This document shows, piece by piece, positions 14,701 to 28,685 of a DNA stretch of 64,000 nucleotides. This DNA comes from Meconema thalassinum (Eukaryota; Arthropoda; Insecta; Orthoptera; Tettigoniidae): the NCBI GenBank assembly GCA_946902985.2, contig OX336388.2, positions 1,695,173,978 through 1,695,237,977 on the forward strand, written 5' to 3'. The number at the start of each line of letters is the position of its first letter. Position 1 is the stretch's first letter. The notes beneath the pieces were generated by a model, which searched no databases, was not told where the DNA came from, and was given only the letters and a program-made list of their open reading frames with translations. The translations under genes were made by a program, and so were the position numbers.

Positions 14701-16627
14701 AACTTCGTTACTAATTATGAAAAGTAACTGTAATTTTGATAAAAAATTATGGTAGGTAACTGTAACTTCAATACTAATTTTGACAGGTAACAGTAACGTC
14801 GATACTAATTATGACAAGTAACAGTGCCTTCGATGCTAATTATGACCAGTAACTGTAACTTCGATACTAATTATGACAAGGAACTGTAATTTCGATACAA
14901 ATTATGGCAGGTAACTGTAACTTCGTTACTAATTATGACAAGTAACTGTAATTTCGTTACAAATTATGGCAGGTAATTGTAATTTCGATACTAATTATGA
15001 CAGGTAACAGTAACTTCGATACTAATTATGACAAGTAACAGTAACTTCGATACTAATTATGACAAGTAATTGTAACTTCGATACTAATAATGACAGGTAA
15101 CTGTAACATCGTTACTAATTATGAAAAGTAACTGTAATTTCGATACAAATTTTGGCAGGTAACTGTAACTTCAATACTAATTATGACAGGTAACAGTAAC
15201 TTCGATACTAATTATGACAAGTAACTGTTACTTCGATACTAATTATGACAGGTAACTGTAACTTCGTTACTAATTATGACAAGTAACTGTAATTTCGATA
15301 CAAATTATGGCGGGTAACTGTAACTTCGATACTAATTATGACAGGTAACAGTAACCTCGATACTAATTATGACAAGTAACTATAACTTCGATACAAATTA
15401 TGACAGGTAACTGTAACTTCGATACTAATTATGACAAGAAACTCTAACTTCGTTACTAATTATGACAAGTAACTGTAATTTTGATAAAAATTATGGTAGG
15501 TAACTGTAACTTTTATACTAATTATGACAGGTAACAGTAACTTCGATACTAATTATGACAGGGAACTGTCACTTCGTTACTAATTATGACAAGTAACTTT
15601 ATTTTCAATACTAATTATGGCAGGTAACTGTAACTTCGTTACTAATTATGACAAGTCCCTGTAATTTTGATACAAATTATGGCAGGTAACTGAAACTTCC
15701 ATAATAATTATGACAGGTAACAGTATCTTCGATACTAATTATGACAGGAAACTGTAACTTGGTTACTAATTATGACAAGTAACTGTAATTTCGATACAAT
15801 TTATGACAGATAACTGTAACTTCGTTACTAATTATGACAAGTAACAGTACCATCGATGCTAGTTATGACAGGTAAATGTAACTTCGATACTAATTATGAC
15901 AAGGAACTGTAATTTCGATACAAATTATGGCAGGTACTGTAACTTCGTTACTAATTATGACAAGTAACTGTAATTTCGATACAAATTTTGGCTGGTAACT
16001 TAGTTACTAATTATGACAAGTAACAGTACCATCGATGCTAATTATGACAGGTAACTGTAACTTCGATACTAATTATGACAAGTAACTGTAATTTCGATAA
16101 AAATTATGACAGGTAACAGTAACTTCGATAATTAACTGTAATTATGATAAAAAATTATGGCAGGTAACTGTAACTTCGATACTAATTATGAGAGGTAACA
16201 GTAACTTCGATACTAATTATGACAGGTAACAGCAACTTCGTTACTAATTATGACAAGTAACTGTAATTTCGATACTAATTATGGCAGGTAAATGTAACTT
16301 CGTTACTAATTATGAGAAGTAACTTTAATTTCGATACAAATTATGGCAGGTTACTGTAATTTCGATACTAATTATGACAGGTAGCAGTTACTTCGATACT
16401 AATTATGACAAGTAACAGTAACTTCGATACTAATTATGACAGGTAACTGTAACTTCGATACTAATTATGACAAGTAACTGTAATTTCGATAAAAATTAAG
16501 ACAGGTAACAGTAACTTCGATAATAATTATGACAAGTAACTGGAACTTTGTTACTAATTATGACAAGTAACTGTAATTTCGATACAAATTATGGCAGGTA
16601 ACTCTAACTTCGATACTAATTATGACA
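5763..16627 (+). repeat. 10.9-kb tandem segmental duplication, copy 1
   Basis: Monomer variants from about 5763 to 16627 reappear in the same order 10,865 bp downstream. Checked markers: CTAACTGTAACTGTACTAATT at 8101 and 18966, and the TTGGCTGGTAAC marker at 9951 and 20816. From about 11,492 onward the offset becomes 10,896 because this copy lacks one 31-bp monomer. Only a handful of base differences were seen by eye. Both breakpoints fall in the shared string CTAATTATGACA, which fits unequal crossing-over between misaligned monomers. Confidence 0.88.
5821..6565 (+). repeat. 434-bp (14-monomer) local tandem duplication
   Basis: The run of variants starting GACAGGTAACAG at 5821 starts again at 6255, an offset of 434 bp or exactly 14 monomers. 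It follows the same order, including TGTGGCAGG and ACATATTTTGG variants, until about 6565. It lies inside the 10.9-kb unit and is therefore repeated at about 16,686-17,430. Confidence 0.75.
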
Positions 16628-19600
16628 AGTAACTGTAATTTCGTTACAAATTATGGCAGGTAATTGTAATTTCGATACTAATTATGACAGGTAACAGTAA
16701 CTTCGATACTAATTATGACAAGTATCTGTAACTTCGATACTAATTATGGCAGGTAACTGTAACTTCGATACTAATTATGGCAGGTAACTGTTACTTCGAT
16801 ACTAATTATGACAAGGAACTGTAATTTCGATACAAATTGTGGCAGGTAACTGTAACTTCGATACTAATTATGACAGGTAACAGTAACTTCGATACTAATT
16901 ATGACAAGTATCTGTAACTTCGATACTAATTATGGCAGGTAACTGTAATTTCGATACATATTTTGGCAGGTAACTGTAACTTCGATACTAATTATGACAG
17001 GTAACAGTAACTTCGATTCTAATTATGACAAGTAACTGTAACTTCGATACTAATTATGACAGGTAACTGTAAAATCGATACTAATTATGACCAGTAACTG
17101 TAACTTCGATACTAATTATGACAGGTAACAGTAACTTCGATACTAATTATGACAAGTATCTGTAACTTCGATACTAATTATGGCAGGTAACTGTAACTTC
17201 GATACTAATTATGGCAGGTAACTGTTACTTCGATACTAATTATGACAAGGAACTGTAATTTCGATACAAATTGTGGCAGGTAACTGTAACTTCGATACTA
17301 ATTATGACAGGTAACAGTAACTTCGATACTAATTATGACAAGTATCTGTAACTTCGATACTAATTATGGCAGGTAACTGTAATTTCGATACATATTTTGG
17401 CAGGTAACTGTAACTTCGATACTAATTATGACAAGTAACTGTAACTTCGATACTAATTGTGACAGGTAACAGTTACTTCGATATTAATTATGACAAGTAA
17501 CAGTAACTTCGATACTAATTATGACAAGTAATTGTAATTTCGATACAAATTTTGGCAGGTAACTGTAACTTCAATACTAATTATGACAGGTAACAGTTAC
17601 TTCGATACTAATTATGACAGGTAACTGTAACAGCGTTACTAATTATGACAAGTAACTTTAATTTCGATACTAATTATGGCAGTTAACTGTAACTTCATTA
17701 CTAATTATGACAAGTAACTGTAATTTCGATACATATTTTGGCAGGTAACTGTAACTTCGATACTAATTATGACAGGTAACAGTAACTTCGACACTAATTA
17801 TGACAAGTAACTATAACATCGATACAAATTATGACAGGTAACTGTAACTTCGATACTAATTATGACAAGAAACTCTAACTTCGTTACTAATTATGACAAG
17901 TAACTGTAATTTTGATAAAAAATTATGGTAGGTAACTGTAACTTCAATACTAATTATGACAGGTAACAGTAACGTCGATAGTAATTATGACAAGTAACAG
18001 TACCTTCGATGCTAATTATGACCAGTAACTGTAACTTCGATACTAATTATGACAAGGAACTGTAATTTCGATACAAATTATGGCAGGTAACTGTAACTTC
18101 GTTACTAATTATGACAAGTAACTGTAATTTCGATACAAATTATGACAGGTGACTGTAACTTCGTTACTAATTACGACAATTAACAGTACCTTCGATGCTA
18201 ATTATGGCAGGTAACTGTAACTTCGATACTAATTATGACAAGGAACTGTAATTTCGATACAAATTATGGCAGGTAACTGTAACTTCGTTACTAATTATTA
18301 CAAGTAACTGTAATTTCGATACAAATTGTGGCAGGTAACTGTAACTTCGATACTAATTATGACAGGTAACAGTAACTTCGATACTAATTATGACAAGTAT
18401 CTGTAACTTCGATACTAATTATGGCAGGTAACTGTAACTTCGATACTAATTATGGCAGGTAACTGTTACTTCGATACTAATTATGAGAGGTAACAGGTAC
18501 TTCGATGCTGATTATGACAGGTAACTGTAACTTCGTTACTAATTATGACAAGTAACTGTAATTTCGTTACAAATTATGGCAGGTGACAGTACCTTCGATA
18601 CTAATTATGACAGGTAACTGTAACTTCAATACTAATTATGACAAGTAACTGTAACTTCGTTATTAATTGTGACAAGTAACTCTATTTTTGATTAAAAATT
18701 ATGGCAGGTAACTGTAACTTCGATACTAATTAATACAGGTAACAGTAACTTCGATACTAATTATGACAGGTTACTGTAACATCGTTACTAATTTTGTCAA
18801 GTAACTGTAACTTCGATACTAATTATGACAAGTAACTGTAACTTCGATACTAATTGTGACAAGTAACAGTTACTTCGATATTAATTATGACAAGTAACAG
18901 GAACTTCGATACTAATTATGACAAGTAATTGTAATTTCGATACAAATTTTGGCAGGTAACTGTAACTAACTGTAACTGTACTAATTATCACAGGTAACTG
19001 TAACAGCGTTACTAATTATGACAAGTAACTTTAATTTCGATACTAATTATGGCAGTTAACTGTAACTTCGTTACTAATTATGACAAGTCCCTGTAATTTC
19101 GATAAATTATGGCAGGTAACTGTAACTTCGATACTAATTATGACAAGTAAATGTAACTTCGATATTAATTATGACAGGTAACTGTAACTTCGTTACTAAT
19201 TATGACAAGTAACTGTAATTTCGATACATATTTTGGCAGGTAACTGTAACTTCGATACTAATTATGACAGGTAACAGTAACTTCGATTCTAATTATGACA
19301 AGTAACTGTAACTTCGATACTAATTATGACAAGTAACTGTAACTTCGTTACTAATTATGACAAGTAACTGTAATTTCGATACAAATTATGGCAGGTAACT
19401 GTAACTTCAATACTAATTATGACAGGTAACAGTAACTTCGACACTAATTATGACAAGTAACTATAACATCGATACAAATTATGACAGGTAACTGTAACTT
19501 CGATACTAATTATGACAAGAAACTCTAACTTCGTTACTAATTATGACAAGTAACTGTAATTTTGATAAAAAATTATGGTAGGTAACTGTAACTTCAATAC

Positions 19601-22600
19601 TAATTATGACAGGTAACAGTAACGTCGATACTAATTATGACAAGTAACAGTACCTTCGATGCTAATTATGACCAGTAACTGTAACATCGATACTAATTAT
19701 GACAAGAAACTGTAATTTCGATACAAATTATGGCAGGTAACTGTAACTTCGTTACTAATTATGACAAGTAACTGTAATTTCGTTACAAATTATGGCAGGT
19801 AATTGTAATTTCGATACTAATTATGACAGGTAACGGTAACTTCGATACTAATAATGACAAGTAACAGTAACTTCGATACTAATTATGACAAGTAATTGTA
19901 ACTTCGATACTAATAATGACAGGTAACTGTAACTTCGTTACTAATTATGACAAGTAACTGTAATTTCGATACAAATTTTGGCAGGTAACTGTAACTTCAA
20001 TACTAATTATGACAGGTAACAGTAACTTCGATACTAATTATGACAAGTAACTGTTACTTCGATACTAATTATGACAGGTAACTGTAACTTCGTTACTAAT
20101 TATGACAAGTAACTGTAATTTCGATACAAATTATGGCGGGTAACTGTAACTTCGATACTAATTATGACATGTAACAGTAACCTCGATACTAATTATGACA
20201 AGTAACTATAACTTCGATACAAATTATGACAGGTAACTGTAACTTCTATACTAATTATGACAAGAAACTCTAACTTCGTTACTAATTATGACAAGTAACT
20301 GTAATTTTGATAAAAAATTATGGTAGGTAACTGTAACTTTTATACTAATTATGACAGGTAACAGTAACTTCGATACTAATTATGACAGGGAACTGTCACT
20401 TCGTTACTAATTATGACAAGTAACTTTATTTTCAATACTAATTATGGCAGGTAACTGAAACTTCGTTACTAATTATGACAAGTCCCTGTAATTTTGATAA
20501 AAATTATGGCAGGTAACTGTAACTTCCATAATAATTATGACAGGTAACAGTATCTTCGATACTAATTATGACAGGAAACTGTAACTTCGTTACTAATTAT
20601 GACAAGTAACTGTAATTTCGATACAATTTATGACAGATAACTGTAACTTCGTTACTAATTATGACAAGTAACAGTACCATCGATGCTAGTTATGACAGGT
20701 AAATGTAACTTCGATACTAATTATGACAAGGAACTGTAATTTCGATACAAATTATGGCAGGTACTGTAACTTCGTTACTAATTATGACATGTAACTGTAA
20801 TTTCGATACAAATTTTGGCTGGTAACTTAGTTACTAATTATGACAAGTAACAGTACCATCGATGCTAATTATGACAGGTAACTGTAACTTCGATACTAAT
20901 TATGACAAGTAACTGTAATTTCGATAAAAATTATGACAGGTAACAGTAACTTCGATAATTAACTGTAATTATGATAAAAATTATGGCAGGTAACTGTAAC
21001 ATCGATACTAATTATGAGAGGTAACAGTAACTTCGATACTAATTATGACAGGTAACAGCAACGTCGTTACTGATTATGGCATTTAACTGTAATTTCGATA
21101 CTAATTATGGCAGGTAAATGTAACTTCGTTACTAATTATGAGAAGTAACTTTAATTTCGATACAAATTATGGCAGGTTACTGTAATTTCGATACTAATTA
21201 TGACAGGTAGCAGTTACTTCGATACTAATTATGACAAGTAACTGTAACTTCGATACTAATTATGACAGGTAACTGTAACTTCGATACTAATTATGACAAG
21301 TAACTGTAATTTCGATAAAAATTAAGACAGGTAACAGTAACTTCGATAATAATTATGACAAGTAACTGGAACTTTGTTACTAATTATGACAAGTAACTGT
21401 AATTTCGATACAAATTATGGCAGGTAACTGTAACTTCGATACTAATTATGACAGGTAACAGTAACTTCGATACTAATTATGACAAGTAACTGTAACTTCG
21501 ATACTAATTATGACAGGTAACTGTAAAATCGATACTAATTATGACCAGTAACTGTAACTTCGATACTAATTATGACAAGGAACTGTAATTTCGATACAAA
21601 TTATGGCAGGTAACTGTAACTTCGTTACTAATTATGACAAATAACTGTAATTTCGTTACAAATTATGGCAGGTAATTGTAATTTCGATACTAATTATGAC
21701 AGGTAACAGTAACTTCGATACAATTATCACAAGTATCTGTAAATTCGATACTAATTATGACAGGTAACTGGAACTTCGTTACTAATTATGACAAGTAACT
21801 GTAATTTCGATACAAATTATGGCAGGTAACTGTAACTTCGATACTAATTATGGCAGGTAACTATTACTTCGATACTAATTATGAGAGGTAACAGGAACTT
21901 CGATGCTGATTATGACAGGTAACTGTAACTTCGTTACTAATTATGACAAGTAACTGTAATTTCGTTACAAATTATGGCAGGTAACAGTACCTTCGTTACT
22001 AATTATGACAGGTAACTGTAACTTCAATACTAATTATGACAAGTAACTGTAACTTCGTTATTAATTATGACAAGTACCTCTATTTTTGATAAAAAAATAT
22101 GGCAGGTAACTGTAACTTCGATACTAATTAATACAGGTAACAGTAACTTCGATACTAATTATGACAGGTTACTGTAACATCGTTACTAATTTTGTCAAGT
22201 AACTGTATCTTCGATACTAATTATGACAAGTAACTGTAACTTCGATACTAATTGTGACAGGTAACAGTTACATCGATATTAATTATGACAAGTAACTGTA
22301 ACTTCGATACTAATTATGACAAGTAATTGTAATTTCGATACAAATTTTGGCAGGTAACTGTAACTTCAATACTAATTATGACAGGTAACATTTACTTCGA
22401 TACTAATTATGACAGTTAACTGTAACAGCGTTACTAATTATGACAAGTAACTTTAATTTCGATACTAATTATGGCAGTTAACTGTAACTTCGTTACTAAT
22501 TATGACAAGTCCCTGTAATTTCGATAAATTATGGCAGGTAACTGTAACTTCGATACTAATTATGACAAGTAAATGTAACTTCGATATTAATTATGACAAG

Positions 22601-25600
22601 TAACTGTAACTTCGTTACTAATTATGACAAGTAACTGTAATTTCGATACATATTTTGGCAGGTAACTGTAACTTCGATACTAATTATGACAGGTAACAGT
22701 AACTTCGATTCTAATTATGACAAGTAACTGTAACTTCGATACTAATTATGACAAGTAACTGTAACTTCGTTACTAATTATGAAAAGTAACTGTAATTTCG
22801 ATACAAATTATGGCAGGTAACTGTAACTTCAATACTAATTATGACAGGTAACAGTAACTTCGATACTATTTATGACAAGTAACTATAACATCGATACAAA
22901 TTATGACAGGTAACTGTAACTTCGATACTAATTATGACAAGAAACTCTAACTTCGTTACTAATTATGACAAGTAACTGTAATTTTGATAAAAAATTATGG
23001 TAGGTAACTGTAACTTTTATACTAATTATGACAGGTAACAGTAACTTCGATACTAATTATGACAGGGAACTGTCACTTCGTTACTAATTATGACAAGTAA
23101 CTTTATTTTCAATACTAATTATGGCAGGTAACTGAAACTTCGTTACTAATTATGACAAGTCCCTGTAATTTTGATAAAAATTATGGCAGGTAACTGTAAC
23201 TTCCATACTATTTATGACAGGTAACAGTATCTTCGATACTAATTAGGACAGGAAACTGTAACTTCGTTACTAATTATGACAAGTAACTGTAATTTCGATA
23301 CAATTTATGACAGATAACTGTAACTTCGTTACTAATTATGACAAGTAACAGTACCATCGATGCTAGTTATGACAGGTAAATGTAACTTCGATACTAATTA
23401 TGACAAGGAACTGTAATTTCGATACAAATTATGGCAGGTACTGTAACTTCGTTACTAATTATGACAAGTAACTGTAATTTCGATACAAATTTTGGCTGGT
23501 AACTTAGTTACTAATTATGACAAGTAACAGTACCATCGATGCTAATTATGACAGGTAACTGTAACTTCGATACTAATTATGACAAGTAACTGTAATTTCG
23601 ATAAAAATTATGACAGGTAACAGTAACTTCGATAATTAACTGTAATTATGATAAAAATTATGGCAGGTAACTGTAACTTCGATACTAATTATGAGAGGTA
23701 ACAGTAACTTCGATACTAATTATGACAGGTAACAGCAACGTCGTTACTGATTATGGCAAGTAACTGTAATTTCGATACTAATTATGGCAGGTAAATGTAA
23801 CTTCGTTACTAATTATGAGAAGTAACTTTAATTTCGATACAAATTATGGCAGGTTACTGTAATTTCGATACTAATTATGACAGGTAGCAGTTACTTCGAT
23901 ACTAATTATGACAAGTAACTGTAAATTCGATACTAATTATGACAGGTAACTGTAACTTCGATACTAATTATGACAAGTAACTGTAATTTCGATAAAAATT
24001 AAGACAGGTAACAGTAACTTCGATAATAATTATGACAAGTAACTGGAACTTTGTTACTAATTATGACAAGTAACTGTAATTTCGATACAAATTATGGCAG
24101 GTAACTGTAACTTCGATACTAATTATGACAGGTAACAGTAACTTCGATACTAATTATGACAAGTAACTGTAACTTCGATACTAATTATGACAGGTAACTG
24201 TAAAATCGATACTAATTATGACCTGTAACTGTAACTTCGATACTAATTATGACAAGGAACTGTAATTTCGATACAAATTATGGCAGGTAACTGTAACTTC
24301 GTTACTAATTATGACAAATAACTGTAATTTCGTTACAAATTATGGCAGGTAATTGTAATTTCGATACTAATTATGACAGGTAACAGTAACTTCAATACTA
24401 ATTATGACAAGTAACTGTAACTTCGTTATTAATTATGACAAGTAACTCTATTTTTGATAAAAAATTATGGCAGGTAACTGTAACTTCGATACTAATTATG
24501 GCAGGTAACTGTTACTTCGATACTAATTATGAGAGGTAACAGGAACTTCGATGCTGATTATGACAGGTAACTGTAACTTCGTTACTAATTATGACAAGTA
24601 ACTGTAATTTCGTTACAAATTATGGCAGGTAACAGTACCTTCGATACTAATTATGACAGGTAACTGTAACTTCAATACTAATTATGACAAGTAACTGTAA
24701 CTTCGTTATTAATTATGACAAGTAACTCTATTTTTGATAAACAATTATGGCAGGTAACTGTAACTTCGATACTAATTAATACAGGTAACAGTAACTTCGA
24801 TACTAATTATGACAGGTTACTGTAACATCGTTACTAATTTTGTCAAGTAACTGTATCTTCGATACTAATTATGACAAGTAACTGTAACTTCGATACTAAT
24901 TGTGACAGGTAACAGTTACTTCGATATTAATTATGACAAGTAACTGTAACTTCGATACTAATTATGACAAGTAATTGTAATTTCGATACAAATTTTGGCA
25001 GGTAACTGTAACTTCAATACTAATTATGACAGGTAACAGTTACTTCGATACTAATTATGACAGTTAACTGTAACAGCGTTACTAATTATGACAAGTAACT
25101 TTAATTTCGATACTAATTATGGCAGTTAACTGTAACTTCGTTACTAATAATGACAAGTCCCTGTAATTTCGATAAATTATGGCAGGTAACTGTAACTTCG
25201 ATACTAATTATGACAAGTAAATGTAACTTCGATATTAATTATGACAGGTAACTGTAACTTCGTTACTAATTATGACAAGTAACTGTAATTTCGATACATA
25301 TTTTGGCAGGTAACTGTAACTTCGATACTAATTATGACAGGTAACAGTAACTTCGATTCTAATTATGACAAGTAACTGTAACTTCGATACTAATTATGAC
25401 AAGTAACTGTAACTTCGTTACTAATTATGACAAGTAACTGTAATTTCGATACAAATTATGGCAGGTAACTGTAACTTCAATACTAATTATGACAGGTAAC
25501 AGTAACTTCGATACTAATTATGACAAGTAACTATAACATCGATACAAATTATGACAGGTAACTGTAACTTCGATACTAATTATGACAAGAAACTCTAACT

Positions 25601-26891
25601 TCGTTACTAATTATGAAAAGTAACTGTAATTTTGATAAAAAATTATGGTAGGTAACTGTAACTTCAATACTAATTTTGACAGGTAACAGTAACGTCGATA
25701 CTAATTATGACAAGTAACAGTGCCTTCGATGCTAATTATGACCAGTAACTGTAACTTCGATACTAATTATGACAAGGAACTGTAATTTCGATACAAATTA
25801 TGGCAGGTAACTGTAACTTCGTTACTAATTATGACAAGTAACTGTAATTTCGTTACAAATTATGGCAGGTAATTGTAATTTCGATACTAATTATGACAGG
25901 TAACAGTAACTTCGATACTAATTATGACAAGTAACAGTAACTTCGATACTAATTATGACAAGTAATTGTAACTTCGATACTAATAATGACAGGTAACTGT
26001 AACATCGTTACTAATTATGAAAAGTAACTGTAATTTCGATACAAATTTTGGCAGGTAACTGTAACTTCAATACTAATTATGACAGGTAACAGTAACTTCG
26101 ATACTAATTATGACAAGTAACTGTTACTTCGATACTAATTATGACAGGTAACTGTAACTTCGTTACTAATTATGACAAGTAACTGTAATTTCGATACAAA
26201 TTATGGCGGGTAACTGTAACTTCGATACTAATTATGACAGGTAACAGTAACCTCGATACTAATTATGACAAGTAACTATAACTTCGATACAAATTATGAC
26301 AGGTAACTGTAACTTCGATACTAATTATGACAAGAAACTCTAACTTCGTTACTAATTATGACAAGTAACTGTAATTTTGATAAAAATTATGGTAGGTAAC
26401 TGTAACTTTTATACTAATTATGACAGGTAACAGTAACTTCGATACTAATTATGACAGGGAACTGTCACTTCGTTACTAATTATGACAAGTAACTTTATTT
26501 TCAATACTAATTATGGCAGGTAACTGTAACTTCGTTACTAATTATGACAAGTCCCTGTAATTTTGATACAAATTATGGCAGGTAACTGAAACTTCCATAA
26601 TAATTATGACAGGTAACAGTATCTTCGATACTAATTATGACAGGAAACTGTAACTTGGTTACTAATTATGACAAGTAACTGTAATTTCGATACAATTTAT
26701 GACAGATAACTGTAACTTCGTTACTAATTATGACAAGTAACAGTACCATCGATGCTAGTTATGACAGGTAAATGTAACTTCGATACTAATTATGACAAGG
26801 AACTGTAATTTCGATACAAATTATGGCAGGTACTGTAACTTCGTTACTAATTATGACAAGTAACTGTAATTTCGATACAAATTTTGGCTGG
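9951..26891 (+). repeat. Higher-order repeat family marked by TGGCTGGTAACTTAG
   Basis: A deletion-bearing monomer reading TGGCTGGTAACTTAG tags a larger repeat unit. In this arm it starts at 9951, 12597, 15989, 20816, 23493 and 26885, giving spacings of 2646, 3392, 4827, 2677 and 3392 bp. Each marker is followed within about 170 bp by the CGATAATTAACTG fusion monomer and preceded by about 480 bp by a TAACTTTTATAC monomer. These blocks are thus higher-order repeats of about 85-110 monomers, with unit length changing by gain and loss of monomers. Confidence 0.8.
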
Positions 26892-27523
26892 TAACTTAGT
26901 TACTAATTATGACAAGTAACAGTACCATCGATGCTAATTATGACAGGTAACTGTAACTTCGATACTAATTATGACAAGTAACTGTAATTTCGATAAAAAT
27001 TATGACAGGTAACAGTAACTTCGATAATTAACTGTAATTATGATAAAAAATTATGGCAGGTAACTGTAACTTCGATACTAATTATGAGAGGTAACAGTAA
27101 CTTCGATACTAATTATGACAGGTAACAGCAACTTCGTTACTAATTATGACAAGTAACTGTAATTTCGATACTAATTATGGCAGGTAAATGTAACTTCGTT
27201 ACTAATTATGAGAAGTAACTTTAATTTCGATACAAATTATGGCAGGTTACTGTAATTTCGATACTAATTATGACAGGTAGCAGTTACTTCGATACTAATT
27301 ATGACAAGTAACAGTAACTTCGATACTAATTATGACAGGTAACTGTAACTTCGATACTAATTATGACAAGTAACTGTAATTTCGATAAAAATTAAGACAG
27401 GTAACAGTAACTTCGATAATAATTATGACAAGTAACTGGAACTTTGTTACTAATTATGACAAGTAACTGTAATTTCGATACAAATTATGGCAGGTAACTC
27501 TAACTTCGATACTAATTATGACA
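16628..27523 (+). repeat. 10.9-kb tandem segmental duplication, copy 2
   Basis: Second copy, directly adjacent, 31 bp longer. Differences seen: the extra monomer near 22,357-22,387, an ACATCG versus ACTTCG change near 22,270, and GACAAG versus GACAGG near 22,590. Copy 2 diverges from copy 1 at about 27,523, where it reads GGTAACAATAAC. Confidence 0.88.
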
Positions 27524-28671
27524 GGTAACAATAACTTCGATACTAATTATGACAAGTAACTGTAACTTCGGTACTAATTATGACAGGTAACTGTAAAATC
27601 GATACTTATTATGACAAGTAACTGTAACTTCGTTACTAATTATGACAAGTAACTGTAATTATGATAAAAATTTATGGCAGGTAACTGTAACTTCGATACT
27701 AATTATGAGAGGTAACAGTAACTTCGATACTAATTATGACAGGTAACAGCAACATCGTTACTAATTATGACAAGTAACTGTAATTTCGATACTAATTATG
27801 GCAGGTAAATGTAACTTCGTTACTAATTATGAGAAGTAACTTTAATTTCGATACAAATTATGGCAGGTAACTGTAATTTCGATACTAATTATGACAGGTA
27901 ACAGTATCTTCGATACTAATTATGACAAGGAACTGTAATTTCGATACAAATTATGGCAGGTAACTGTAACTTCGTTTCTAATTATGACAATTCCCAGTAA
28001 TTTCGATACAAATTATGGCAAGTAACTGTAATTTCGATGCTAATTATGACAGGTAACTGTAACTTCGATACTAATTATGACAGGAAACTGTAGCTTCTTT
28101 ACTAATTATGACAATTAACTGTAATTTCGATACAAATTATGACAGGTAACTGTAACTTTGTTACTAATTAAGACAAGTAACTGTAATTTCGATACAAATT
28201 ATGGCAGGTAACAGTAACTTCGATTCTAATTATGACAAGTAACTGTAACTTCGATACTTATTATGACAGGTAACTGTAACTTCGTTACTAATTATGACAA
28301 GTAACTGTAATTTCGATACAAATTTTGGCAGGTAACTGTAACTTCAATACTAATTATGACAGGTAACAGTAACTTCGATACTAATTATGACAAGTAACTG
28401 TTACTTCGATACTAATTATGACAGGTAACTGTAACTTCGTTACTAATTATGGCAAGTAACTGTAATTTCGATACAAATTATGGCGGGTAACTGTAACATC
28501 GATACTAATTATGACAGGTAACAGTAACCTCGATACTAATTATGACAAGTAACTATAACTTCGATACAAATTATGACAGGTAACTGTAACTTCGATACTA
28601 ATTATGACAAGAAACTCTAACTTCGTTACTAATTATGACAAGTAACTGTAATTTTGATAAAAAATTATGGT

Positions 28672-28685
28672 TGTTGTTTGAGTCT
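28672..28685 (-). other. RTE 3' UTR and AAC-repeat tail
   Basis: On the minus strand the sequence after the TGA stop reads AGACTCAAACAACAA and then runs straight into satellite. The tail is about two to three AAC units long. It marks the 3' terminus at which target-primed reverse transcription would have begun. Confidence 0.7.

Larger units (their letters stand above)
1869..28671 (+). repeat. 31-bp satellite array, central arm
   Basis: Uninterrupted continuation of the 31-bp satellite, about 865 monomers, all in one orientation. Occasional odd-length monomers break the 31-bp register and act as markers. Examples are GGCAGGTACTGTAAC with three bases missing, TTTTGGCTGGTAACTTAG with a short deletion, a CGATAATTAACTG fusion monomer, and A-rich monomers with GATAAAAAATTATGG. 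No gene, RNA gene or foreign insert is seen in this stretch. Confidence 0.97.

Noticed and set aside
1..28671. CRISPR-like array because of a repeat unit of about 30 bp
   Set aside because: Repeats are directly adjacent without unique spacers, run for tens of kilobases and are accompanied by eukaryotic LINE and SINE elements.
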